Below are positions 12,601 through 22,500 of a stretch of DNA of 29,023 nucleotides, one piece after another. Source of the stretch: Azolla pinnata. Taxonomy: Eukaryota > Streptophyta > Polypodiopsida > Salviniales > Salviniaceae. Every line of letters begins with the position of its first letter. Position 1 is the first letter of the stretch. The DNA lies in assembly GCA_037176905.1 (NCBI GenBank), contig JBBBWG010001204.1:1-29023 (forward strand), written 5' to 3'. A model generated the notes under the pieces. The model was not told the DNA's origin, did not search any database, and saw only the letters and a program-made list of their open reading frames with translations. The translations under genes and the position numbers were made by a program.

Positions 12601-13914
12601 ATGATTGGAATAATAGCTCAACATGAAATGAAAAAATGAGAAGATCTATTCGCTTGATCCTTTTCTTCCATAGGTAACAATCTGAAAAAAACACATAGAG
12701 CACGAAAAGAAAGAGAGATGGATAAATGGATTTCATTATCATCATCACGGAGCGTATTTGACTATGAGACCAAAAAATGAGGCATCTTCCTGAACTGGTA
12801 AGTGGAAATTCAAGTAATGACTTTAGATGTTCCAGAATTTTACTAATCAGTACAATGCATTTTCAAGAACTGGTAAGTGGAAATTTGATTAATGACGCTA
12901 GATGTTCAAGGATATTTCTAGTCAACATAATGGACATTGTAACTGTGAAAAAAGTGTGCATATAGAGATCAAATTTGACTTGTGAGACCAAACACAAGCC
13001 ATTTTCAAGAACTGGTAAGTGGAGATTTGAGTAATGACGCTAAATGTTCAAGGATATTGCTAGTCAACATAATGGATATCGTGATTGTGAAAAAAGCGTG
13101 CATATAGAGATTGTATTATCATAGGCGAAAGTAACTATGACACCAAAAACGAGGCATTTGGAAGAAGTGATAAGTGGAAATTTGAGTAGCGACTCTAGAT
13201 GTTCATGAATTTTGCTTATCAGCAGAATGCACGTCATGATTATGGAAGGAGTGTATATGTAAGGAATGAACCAGAATGATAATGAGGCAAAGAAACAGAG
13301 ACAGAATCCGAGAGCTGAAATAAATCAATGGTGCGAAAAGCTTTTCCTGCAGCTTCATTTACAAGACTTTTCCTGCCACAAACAAAACGCGCAGAAACAC
13401 TGACAAAAGAAGAAAATTGGACAGAAAGGTGAAATGGATATGATTCGAGAGGAGTTTATTCTACCTGAAGACAAGCTTCATTTTCCAAGGAGAGGAACGT
13501 CAAAAAATACAAAAAGGAAAGAAAGAGAGCACTCTGGAAAAAATCATGGGAGTGTAATGGGAGGAATCAGCTCGGAGAGAGACGAATGCGAAGAGTCACG
13601 ACGAGATCCAGAAGCAAAGGAAACGAGATAATGATGAAGTGAAAAGGAAGCAATGAAACGGAAGAACGAGGAAACGGAGAGCGTACCTGGAAGGAATGAC
13701 TGCTTCTCAGTGGATTGCAGCCGGAGCTGCAGAAGCAGTGGAGGGCAGCCGCCGGGGAGGAGGTCGCGGAGAAGCGAACGGATGCGGAACTCGGTTTGCA
13801 GCAGAGATTGACGAAGCGGAAGGGAGAAGACGAGGAAGACGACGACGACGACGACGACGGAGAAGAAGAAGAAGAAGAAGAAGGAGAGTGAAGAAGCTCC
13901 ATCGCTCTCTCCAT
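6601..13914 (-). CDS. cpSRP54: Chloroplast signal recognition particle 54 kDa protein (14 exons, 582 aa)
   Basis: Exons in transcript order: 13914-13687, 12444-12291, 12014-11947, 11859-11758, 11636-11484, 11397-11320, 11199-11074, 10722-10620, 8648-8548, 8372-8235, 7980-7837, 7733-7658, 7213-7002, 6666-6601. Residues 1 to about 100 are a serine-rich plastid transit peptide. The N domain starts near [13 protein letters not shown]. The G domain carries GLQGVGKTT (215-223), DVYRPAA (about 245), DTAGRLQ (297-303) and [10 protein letters not shown] (about 355-364). The M domain (about 410-560) includes FNDFLKQTR and MLPGMGK. The tail is [10 protein letters not shown] followed by 12 residues. cpSRP54 is a stromal GTPase. 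It pairs with cpFtsY, and with cpSRP43 it delivers light-harvesting chlorophyll proteins to Alb3 in the thylakoid; a ribosome-bound pool helps co-translational insertion. The length is close to the 564 residues known in Arabidopsis. One intron is GC-AG (separate entry). The start at 13914 opens the only frame that gives a transit peptide in phase with exon 2; M5 is a possible alternative start. Confidence 0.96.
6667..7657 (-). other. cpSRP54 introns 12 and 13
   Basis: Intron 13 (6667-7001, 335 bases) and intron 12 (7214-7657, 444 bases) flank exon 13 at 7002-7213. Both are GT-AG and AT-rich. Exon 13 encodes the end of the M domain ([20 protein letters not shown]). I see no other gene or repeat here. 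Confidence 0.75.
8649..10619 (-). other. cpSRP54 intron 8, 1971 bases
   Basis: The longest intron of this gene, joining exon 8 (ending GQEAA) to exon 9 through a split serine codon. The donor is CTT|GTAAAT and the acceptor is GAGCAG. The middle (about 9100-10150) has a mixed base composition with a few G runs (near 9147 and 9488) and pieces such as TGGTTGCATCTAGAGGATTC that look like worn inserted DNA, but I found no terminal repeats, primer-binding site or protein frame that would identify an element. Confidence 0.6.
10748..10976. repeat. Diverged tandem duplication, period 148, in cpSRP54 intron 7
   Basis: The block starting at 10748 (CAAAATAATAATCAGTATTA) recurs at 10896 (CAAAATAACAATCAGTATTA). 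The similarity runs on for about 75 bases through CACATAT(A/T)AAGATAT in both copies. The DNA between is also AT-rich, with CATATAT-type runs. The intron is 10723-11073. The copies sit inside an intron and do not touch a splice site. Confidence 0.8.
11398..11483 (-). other. GC-AG intron 5 of cpSRP54
   Basis: Exon 5 ends in codons for LKKK and the next bases are GCATGT, so the donor dinucleotide is GC (11483-11482). The acceptor is TTCAG before GGA AAG AAG TGT. Joining here gives LKKK-GKKC, which agrees with the conserved SRP54 sequence at this place. The nearest GT (4 bases further on) would shift the frame. GC-AG introns are a known minor class in plants; this one is 86 bases long. Confidence 0.85.
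12445..13686 (-). other. cpSRP54 intron 1, 1242 bases
   Basis: This intron separates the transit-peptide exon from exon 2. On the cpSRP54 strand the donor is CAG|GTACGC. The part at 12476-12760 is strongly purine-rich on the + strand. The part at 12763-13260 is a tandem repeat (separate entry). The part at 13265-13680 is again purine-rich with no feature that I recognise. Confidence 0.8.
12763..13260. repeat. Tandem repeat, about 140-base unit, four copies, in cpSRP54 intron 1
   Basis: A unit of about 140-155 bases recurs in head-to-tail order. Its anchor GAACTGGTAAGTGGA lies at 12792, 12867 and 13009, with a diverged copy at 13164. Other shared blocks are TGAGACCAAA (12766, 12984), TAATGACGCTA, GATGTTCAAGGATATT, AGTCAACATAATGGA and AAAAAAG(T/C)GTGCATATAGAGAT. 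The first copy lacks the second half, since the spacing to copy 2 is only 75 bases. Copies 2 and 3 are the most alike. It is not coding and sits on the antisense side of the cpSRP54 transcript. Confidence 0.88.
13838..13884 (-). repeat. Two adjacent coding microsatellites (poly-serine) in the cpSRP54 transit peptide
   Basis: On the + strand there are seven GAC units (13838-13858) followed by about eight AGA units (to 13884). Read on the coding strand these are TCT and TCG codons. They give 7 serines, a proline and then 11 serines in residues 12-30 of cpSRP54. Serine-rich sequence is normal in transit peptides; encoding it with two different triplet repeats is less usual. Confidence 0.9.
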
Positions 13915-14916
13915 ACGAGAGAACCGAAAGACTTATCATCATCAACAAAAACTGTCTTGAAGACAAAAACACTTACGGCGGTATTTTTTGCAGGATCAAA
14001 TTCGACTGTCAAACTGAACTGAATCAACTTGATTTCTTCTCCATTTTACTAAATCCTGCAAGTCCTCGATCTTCCGATTGCTACACAAAGTCCATCGAAC
14101 AGAGAACCCGTTATGCATGCACGACGGGATCCGACTTGTTAATAACAAAGATCCCAAATGCGCTAACCCACCAAGCATTCGAACTCTCCTTGCGATTCTA
14201 ACCTACAAAAGCAAAACATTCCACCAATATGGCTGCGACAGATTTGATCAAGCCATTTTTCTTATGCAAGCAATACGGCTTCGACAGATTTCCACCAATA
14301 TGGCATTCGACAGATTTGATCAAGCCATTTTTCTTATGCAAGTGGCAGGATCACCTGATCAGCAGAGGCAAAGGAGGATTCGGATGCACCGATACCGCTC
14401 GAAAGTTCGCATTATTCCTTTCTCCAAAGGACGATTCAAGGTCTGCTTGTTAATTAGCAAAGCTCCCGAACACAACACACTGTCTTTGTTTATTTGCTAA
14501 CCTACCAAGGGTTCGAACTCTTCTTACAAAATTTAACCTGCAAAAATGTTCCGGGTTCGGATACACTAATACCTCTCGAAAGCTCGTATTATTTCCTCTC
14601 TCCGAAGGACGATTCCAGATCTGCTACTCATCGACCGAAGGTCACAAGAAGAAGAAAGAGCCAAGGAAAAATTACCTTTGAAAGAACAAGGTTTTGAACT
14701 GTTTCTCAGACTGCAGAAACAGAGCTTTTGAACGGAGAGAAACGGGGGCTATTTTGGAGATTCTGAAACATTCGAGGATCGAAGCGCAGGGGTACATCGT
14801 CGGAGATTCGGGAAAACTCCGAAAGAACGTGAACAGAAGAGGAGCAATTCCTTCGTTGGATCTTCTGCAAAATCCTCGCTCGAAGGAAATCGGAGCATGC
14901 GAACCGCTGCAGATCC
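13915..14916. promoter_or_regulatory. Shared upstream region of cpSRP54 (-) and EF-hand gene (+)
   Basis: The two start codons face away from each other and are 1002 bases apart, so both promoters and both leaders must lie here. About half of the region (14140-14640) is occupied by diverged duplications (separate entry). The segment 14640-14916 has no in-frame upstream start for the EF-hand gene and probably contains its leader. I could not place a TATA box or transcription start with confidence. Confidence 0.5.
14140..14640. repeat. Diverged tandem duplications in the divergent promoter region
   Basis: Two levels of duplication are visible. A 50-base block CCACCAATATGG...CTTATGCAAG occurs at 14221-14270 and again at 14292-14342 with one inserted base and few changes. 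A larger diverged unit recurs as well: CTCGAAAGTTCGCATTATTC at 14399 matches CTCGAAAGCTCGTATTATTT near 14575, with AAGGACGATTC downstream in both. CTAACCCACCAAGCATTCGA near 14163 matches CTAACCTACCAAGGGTTCGA near 14497. GGTTCGAAC at about 14510 resembles a pol III box B, with a box-A-like TAGCAAAGCTCC at 14455. Confidence 0.75.
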
Positions 14917-17900
14917 ATGGCTTCGGGGCTGAAATTGCTCGACGGCTCTGAGCTCGCCTCCCTCCTCTCCTCCATCTACGACGAAGATCCACAATTGCGC
15001 CACATATTCGACGAAGCCCGGGGTCACCATGGCTTCGATCATCACGATGAAGTCAAAGAGCGAGAACCAGGAGAAGACTTGGTGGACTCCTCCCAGTTCC
15101 TCTCTATCGCCTCGTCTCTCATCAACCAAGCTAATGGCGGAGCTCGGCTTCCCCCGATGCTCATGGACGAGGCTCTTCGAAGCACGCAAATGGATCTTTC
15201 TTCTCCTTCCGATGACCACGACGTTAGTCAAAAGAAGAATGCGGTCGTGATGGATCGTCCTACCTTTGCATCGAAGCTTGACGAGCTTCTTCGTTACATC
15301 ATCAGAGCATTGCAAGGTAAATTAATGGGAGCTCATGCAGTAAACAATCTGTAATCCATTTGTGTGCGTGCAAAGTGAGATATAGTGATGATGATGATGA
15401 TGATTGTTTCATACACCCAAACAAGCTTCTGAATCTCTAATTAGCGAATCCTAATATAAAACGAGCCTTATGTATGTGCCTGTAAGGAGGATCTGTAAGA
15501 TCAGTGTGATTCGTTGCTAATGATCCTTCTATATTAGTAGGTGTCTGTTGGTATTGTCTCCCCTCTGCACTGTTGAGGTCTCTCCATTCACTAGTCTGTG
15601 TAGATTTATGTTCCATTCGTAAACACAGAACAAAGACAAAGGTCAACAGAAAGGAAAACCTTTTCAGAAAAAGATCAGTCTTTGTGGCACCAGCATCTTA
15701 TAGCCCATGGAATTGTTGTAGTTTATGCTATTAGAGGTGCAGAGGACATTCTCTACAGCTGACGGTGGACACACATTGCCAGTGTTCTAAAAGATAGATC
15801 TGCCGAGAATAAACCTAGCCTCCAAGCAAGATCGCATTTATTTTGCTTCCTATGGTTTCAAACCTTGCCAAGCATTTAGGAGGTTCTGCTGTATTATATA
15901 TCACAAGTTCAGTTAATATGAATGAGGGTGAATAGTCATGTTTGATACTTTATTTTAGTCTTTCCTTTGTCATGTGTCTACTCTGGACTTGTAAACATTT
16001 GCAGAGATGGTGACAAGTTTGTCATTCGTAAAGACAGAATTCTAACATTATCTCCAAAACGCCAATTTTTTCAATGAGTTCCTTGAATGTTGTAACATAA
16101 ATTTGAAGCTGTTTTATTCCTCAAATGGAAACACCAATTCTTTATGAAAGATGCAAAGAAGAAAGCTTTGTGCCATAATTATAAGTAGAGACATTGAATT
16201 GCAAAATATTGTTATCACTTTTGTGTGTATATTGCTAAAAATTTATGCACGAGTCGCTTTGCTGTGAAGAAACATGAATTTTTTGATGGGTTATTTTTAG
16301 CAGAAAATCCATTGGTTGTGTCTGTTACGGATGGATCTGCCATAAAGGCATCCTTGGAGGATGAGGATGATTTTGCCATGCTGGCAGAGAACTTGTTTAC
16401 AGAATTGGATATACAGGACAGCGGGAAGATTAGTACAAATGCATTCCGCACTGCATTGTCGAAGATGGGGTTGGAGATGGGTGTTCCTGATCCATCAGGT
16501 TAAGAACCATTCCATAGATTCTCATGGATTTTATATTATTGTTGTTAATTTAGAAGTCTCTTTTTCTGATTCTTTTTCTTTTTCTTTTTCTTTTCCATGT
16601 AATGTAAATTTGACAAAAAGCCTTATTTGTTTATTCCTTTTAGAGATACTTATTTACTGTGTGATTTGATGAAAAACAAAATCGGATTGCATCCATGTTT
16701 TCTGGGACTTTGCAGCAAATACTGAAGCTGAAACGATGATTGCATCCATCTTGAAAAAGCATCTTTCTGGAGAGGAAGAGGAAATAGGCCAAGCACAATT
16801 TGCAGTGCTTCTTCAAGTGATTCTTGAAGATCTGGCAGAGGCCCTCGCTGCTAATCCAATTACTACTGCATTAGATTTGAATGTGAACAATGGATTTCAA
16901 TTACAGAAGGTAAGTCATTCTAAAGCAAATGCATTCTCAAAAATATATGTTCTTTTCTTTCCTACAGTTGTTTTTTGCTTATTAGGAAATGTGTAGGTAT
17001 GTTAAAAGTTCAACACAATTAATGAAAATAGAAGAAAATTTGGCCGACTACATACTTCAAGGAAGCATTTTCTCCATGGTTAAAAAAATGAAAGAAACTT
17101 AGGATTTTTTACATGCTGTATATATTTACTATGAACTCATAACAAAAACTTCCAACTACTTTGTATGTCGAACAAAGTTGAGGAAGGTGCAATATTTTCA
17201 TTAGTTTTTTATGATGGCTTGACTCTCCAAGGAAAATGAGATACGAAATCTTTGAAGTTTGGTATATCAAATTTAATTTCACATGGAAATGGAATTCTCT
17301 TTCTTAACTTTATAGCGGAAAAGAGAAACATGTAATGTTAAACTTATAAGCATGAAAACTTAAGATAATGCTCTTAGTTTTATTGATATAAAAGCGTCAT
17401 GAAGGAAAAACTTTCTATTGTTGAAAATTTTGTAACAGAATTAATCATAATACATCTATTTTGAATGACTGCAGTTGCTTGATGATGAAGAACTCTTTAT
17501 CAAGGTAGCTGAAAATATGTTTGACGAGTTTGATACATCGAAGGATGGAAAGCTTGATAAAAATGAGTTGAAAAGCCTTCTTGCAGCAAGAGGTGAAGAA
17601 TGGGGCTTGCCTCCNNNNNNNNNNNNNNNNNNNNNNNNNNNNNNNNNNNNNNNNNNNNNNNNNNNNNNNNNNNNNNNNNNNNNNNNNNNNNNNNNNNNNN
17701 NNNNNNNNNNNNNNTCGAAGGATGGAAAGCTTGATAAAAATGAGTTGAAAAGCCTTCTTGCAGCAAGAGGTGAAGAATGGGGCTTGCCTCCAAAAGACTC
17801 TAGTGAGCATATGGAGCAACTTTATATCGATTTGTTCTCAGTGTGTGATGTGGACAATAGCGGTGTACTTGATAAGGTAGAATTCCAGGTACTTTTAAGA

Positions 17901-17990
17901 GAGATTTTCGACACATTTGCTGCACAATTGAAATCAACTCCAATTTTTAAACCTAGGAGTGAGATCCGTTATGTTTTGCCTACTTCTTGA
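14917..17990 (+). CDS. Plant EF-hand calcium-binding protein (4 exons, about 376 aa once the false gap is closed)
   Basis: Exons: 14917-15316, 16301-16498, 16716-16909 and 17475-17990. The last contains 100 N. Flanks of the N run are identical, so the true exon is 177 bases shorter. Residues 1-133 are acidic, without a recognised motif (MASGLKLLDGSELASLLSSI). A degenerate EF loop, DIQDSGKISTNA, lies at 170-181; it has alanine where the bidentate glutamate should be. Two canonical loops follow: DTSKDGKLDKNE at 284-295 and DVDNSGVLDKVE at 330-341, each with acidic or polar ligands at 1, 3 and 5, glycine at 6 and glutamate at 12. Helical stretches such as LLQVILEDLAEALAANP separate them. The family is an uncharacterised plant EF-hand group; calcium binding is predicted but partner and location are unknown. 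The frame stays open across the N run only because 177 is a multiple of three. No transit or signal peptide is evident. Confidence 0.88.
15317..16300 (+). other. Intron 1 of the EF-hand gene
   Basis: A 984-base GT-AG intron with a split alanine codon. It has a short GAT repeat at about 15385-15404. Its 3' end is TTTTTAGCAG, a tandem (NAGNAG) acceptor: either AG keeps the frame, giving Ala-Glu-Asn or Glu-Asn at the junction. No gene is visible inside. Confidence 0.8.
16910..17474 (+). other. Intron 3 of the EF-hand gene
   Basis: A 565-base AT-rich intron, donor AAG|GTAAGT and acceptor CTGCAG. I see nothing in it beyond normal intron sequence. Confidence 0.8.
17538..17791. other. False assembly gap with identical 77-base flanks
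   Basis: Bases 17538-17614 are identical to 17715-17791 and are separated by exactly 100 N (17615-17714). The left contig ends and the right contig begins within the same sequence, so the two contigs overlap by 77 bases and were joined by a default spacer. The repeated segment encodes most of the first canonical EF loop (SKDGKLDKNELKSLLAARG). Collapsing the overlap leaves an uninterrupted frame. Confidence 0.93.
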
Positions 17991-19537
17991 TACGACACAA
18001 TAATAAATTCAAAAGACTGGGAAAATAATTTTGTGCAGCTAACTCTGCATGATTTCTGAGGCTGAATTTTCTCACAAAATACTTAAGGCATTTCCTTCAG
18101 GCCATATAATATATGGAGCTTTATCAAAAGATTCCAGCGTTTATCCATCTAAATTAGTTACCAAGATTCCGCAGTAAGATCCACCAACTTTAGTAAGGAC
18201 ATTTTATTCAACAAAAATTGCAGTTTAAGTATTATGGGCATTGGAATTTGTAATGGGCTCATGTTTTTTGGAGACAACTGCCACTTTGATAGAAATTTGG
18301 CACAAGGTTTGCATATATGCCACCCTTGTGGAATCATCAATCCCATAGCAAAACGTTCTTGTATACCCTACGTATCTGGTTTTATTCTCATTTATACAAA
18401 GTCGCAATTGTTATTTGTTGAAGATAATAGATAGATTTTTATCAATCATCAATCAATTTTGATAGGCATGTGCACTATCAACCATTGCACATATGTAATA
18501 AAGATTGAAAGACAAAAAGGCAGTTCGGTAGGCAGTTATTATCAAACGATTTTTCTTTGTTAGTATGCCATCATTAAAGAGTTGGAATCATGGATACTGA
18601 TTAATAATATGCAATTATCATCAAGTAATGGTTCTTAGTCCAAAATGCTCCAATGGATGCCATTCAATGCATGCGTTCCAACTACTAAAGATATGGCATC
18701 TGGTAATAGGAAGATCTATTAGCTAGTTCACATAACATAAATGGCGAATTGAAATGGTGATCTGAGACTTGAACTTAGTTAGATCAGCTCATTAAAAATA
18801 AAAAACGAAATGGCAATTAAATTCATGAAATATACTTGATAAGCGCCAAATACAAGCAGTGCGATTCGAAAATATGCTCTGCTAGCACTTGTGGGTTTTG
18901 ATAAGTAAATATCATGAATTATGGCCTTACCCGAAAAAAGATAGCCATCAAGGCAGAATAGGCAAAGGCCGGAACTCTATCTATCAATAACCAATAATTT
19001 ATGGACCACAATGTCCCATGGTCGTAGGTTAGTAGGTACAGCTATTCTGCGAAGATCAGGTCAATGGCATCTATATTGCTTTGAAGAATTGGTTGAGTAA
19101 GAAATCATGCTTGTAAACCCATTAAAAAAATAAAAATGAGGCAAGAAATGAGAGTCACAAGAGGCATCTCCAAGGGCAAGATATTAAGCTACTGTTACAA
19201 TCTGCTAGCACATGCTGATTTAAAGAAAAAAGATAATGAGCAATAATAATATACATGCTTTACTGTGTTCATGGCCTTGTACAAATATAATTTTCAACTT
19301 TTACCCTTCTCGGTTTCTTATCTTTTCCCATTCCTGGGTTAACCATATAAATTTGATAACATTCTGTGTGGGCCTAGAATAAAAAAATGATACACCTTTG
19401 GTTTAAGGCCGAGAACAAATTCAATGTGTTAACTAAAAAGAATTAGGACCAAGCCGACCAAGAACACATAAATCGAAAAATTTTCATAAAGTAACATCAC
19501 CTTCTGGGTTGTTGAATACTCAAGTAATCTGTTTCCA
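17991..19537. other. Convergent 3' spacer between EF-hand gene and CGEP
   Basis: About 1.5 kb of AT-rich DNA. AATAAA at 18002-18007 lies just after the EF-hand stop codon. The rest must include the 3' untranslated ends of both genes. I found no open frame, RNA gene or repeat that I can support. Confidence 0.6.
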
Positions 19538-22500
19538 TTATAATAAAGAAAGCGGATTCCATGCACGGACTTTCTCTTCTTCAAATCCTGGAAACTCTTT
19601 ATTTTCTGTACCCAATGCCGAAGAAGTCTTTGCATTACTCGAGGATGTAGTAGTAATAGTCTCTGGACTAACAGTGATTGGTTGATCTGCTGGCTGAAAG
19701 TGCTTCTCCAACCACCTATCCATCTCCCACAGCACATGCATGATACTCTCCCTTGCACTGAATCCATGGCTCTCCAAAGGAAGAATAACAAGGCGGCATG
19801 GCACACCATGACCCTTTAAAGCACTGTAAAACCTTTCTGACTATAGATAGATACACAAAAAAAATACATGATCAGAGCCACATAGAAATCATATAAAAAA
19901 CTCTATGTTTATTTCTGTCCTTTAAACCCTTCGCTTTCATTCTCTTTATTCACTTGTTTTTTCCCCTTCCTTCAATCTCTACTTTAGCTTATTTGGTTTT
20001 TTATATGTTCTTTTATGTATAAACAAAAGAATGATATATAGTACATTCACAGCCTACCTGTAAAGTCAACGTTCCCGAGTTGTTGTCTTCCTCTCCATGA
20101 ATTAAAAGAAGAGGCCTCTTTATTTTGTTGGCCAACATGAAAGGACTCATGCTGATGTATGTTTGGGGTGCCTCCCATAGAGTCCTTTCCTCATTCTGCA
20201 ATACCATCATGGGATGGATTCAGCTCTAAAATACCATCATGGGATGGATGTTTTATGATGGACGAGTAAGCACATAAAGGGCTTATATGCCACCATCGCC
20301 ATATCATAGCAATGTCATTTTACATCATGGATGAGGAGATCAAAATCAAGTGGTCCATATGCCAGGGACAAAAAGGTGCAGTGAGAAGAACTCATCTCTA
20401 TGTAAACGATCTGATTGAGATCAAGAGGTGCTTATGTGTGATTATGAGGCAAGATAATAATAGAAAACTTTCAGATCATTGATTCATCTCAGGTTGTTGC
20501 TGCATGACAGTCTCACGCTAGACGTTCTAGCAACTTCTTTGATTAACACAGTGACCTTGACGCATTTTGAAAGTATTTCTTCACTCCAGTTCCTACTGAT
20601 GTGATTATGGAAGTTTCTCTCACCTGAAATCCAAAGGGAGTCAAGGTTCGATTGTATGCACCAGCACGGGCAATTCCACAACAAAACAAGTGGGGAGCGT
20701 GTGCTAGCAGATTTGCTGTCATAAACGCTCCATATGAATGACCACCGACAGCAATACTCCCTGCTCGAGCTACCTAATAAATTCAATAGAATAATGATAA
20801 GAGTGATCATAACAGACCATTTCATTTAGAAATATCAGTATGTCATACCCCTCTCTTAATCACTTCATTGACAGCAGCCTCAGCACTGGCAACTAACTGT
20901 TCAACATACCTGCAAAAAATGCAAAATTTAACAAAAAATCTGGAGCAAGAAATGTATCAGACACTTGAAGAACAAAAGTCATGATAAAGACCTATCATTT
21001 GCTTCCTCATTCCCCTCTCCAATAATAGGGATTGTAGGCCCATCTAATACTGCAAATCTGCATATATCAAAAGAAGAAGGGATCTTCAGAGGTTAAATCA
21101 TTTAAAGGTAAATGAGGTTACAAGTGATTAAAATGCTATTAATGAACTGGATACTAACCCTCTGGCCAGCCACAAGAGAGGTGAAGTCGCCCCAATGCCT
21201 GCAAACTCATTTGGTGAACCACGAATTTGCCCTGCCATGTCCTTGTTTTTGAATTCCCCTGGGTATGACCAGACAATTAGTGGCAATGGGCCATTCTTTG
21301 TTGGGTCATATGCTGGGGGAGTATATAGTATTGCACTGAGTTGCACACCATCTTCTCTTGGGTACTTTATAAGCTCTTTCTTCAAATCAGCTAGCTGTGG
21401 ATATGGATGTGGAAAGTTGGTAATCTGCTTGACCCTATAATCTGGCCAGTATAGCATAAAGTATTGAGGTCGGTCTGTCTGTGACTCTCTAGAATACAAG
21501 ATTTTGAGTTTATCATATTCTAGATCTGAATCACAATAATCAGACATCAGTGAAACCACCGATTCATAGTACTTCTCCTTAGGGCTTTGCCAAATGCGGT
21601 CTTTCTCTTTTGTGTAGCTGCAATATTTCAGAAAGTATCACAATTCATCAAATGTCTATACACACCTCAGCTGAAAGAGAATCAGCAAGAAAAGATGGAT
21701 TGAAAATACTTACGGGTCTAGAAGATCAAGGAAGGGAATATCTCCCTCAGGAGTGGCCCCATCCCCACTCAGAAGTAAGTACTTTTTTCCATCATTCTTT
21801 CGAACCCATCCAAGGACATATGTTCCGAGAGATGTTCTTCTCAGCATTGGTGAGCCTGGATTAGAATACACATCCTCTGATGATCTATCAAACAAAACTT
21901 GCGCCTCTTGCTTGATTTCTGGAGAAATTATCCATGTCCTTGTCTTTCTTGTCTTATACCACGATTCATACACTAATGCAAATGAATCATCACCCCAAAC
22001 GATTCCCCTATACAGAACAGACTTAATGAGCACATTTGCAGAAAATATATGTCCTTATTAGAGAAAAGTTAAAAGCTTCATACCCATAACGTAAATCAAG
22101 CTGATGAAGTATTTTCACACTTCCATCACCTTCTGCCTCCGCACTCTGAGTGTATATGATATCACGAGGGGAAACGTCTACTCTTGCATCCCCACCATCT
22201 TGTGTCTCAACCCTAGTTTATGAACATAACACACAAACAACGTTCAAATTAAGTACAATAGCAAATCACTGCAGAGTGAAACCTTATGCTGTTATCCATC
22301 TTTGCACAATCAATGTCAGGGATAACTCTTTAAATTACTTGTCTTGCATTTGCAAAAGAGGCTCCTCCTGTTTAAAATACAGAGCCGCCTAGATCATAAT
22401 GGCCATAAGAGTCAGATCAATAACTGACCAATAAAGCATTGAATCTTTGTCTGAGCGCCATCCAACAGATCGTTTCCCTTTTCTGACACTGTTGAAAGCT

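Noticed and set aside
13544-13972. 142-residue - strand frame and the overlapping + strand Arg-rich frame at 13696-14022
   Set aside because: Both are other-frame readings of the poly-serine microsatellite in cpSRP54 exon 1. Only the frame starting at 13914 joins exon 2 in phase.
14455-14525. Possible tRNA gene around GGTTCGAAC
   Set aside because: No acceptor stem, anticodon arm or D-arm pairing could be drawn around the box-B-like motif; at most it is a decayed tRNA-derived repeat.
14749-15315. 188-residue - strand open frame opposite EF-hand exon 1
   Set aside because: Shadow of the GC-richer EF-hand exon; it has no recognisable domain and the + strand exon has a conserved reading with correct splicing.
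16225-16300. Coding extension upstream of EF-hand exon 2 (frame starting at 16225)
   Set aside because: It is the open end of intron 1. The split codon from exon 1 fits only the acceptor at 16300 or 16303.
17445-17819. - strand frames that cross the N run
   Set aside because: They are antisense to the EF-hand exon and stay open only because N was translated as unknown residues.
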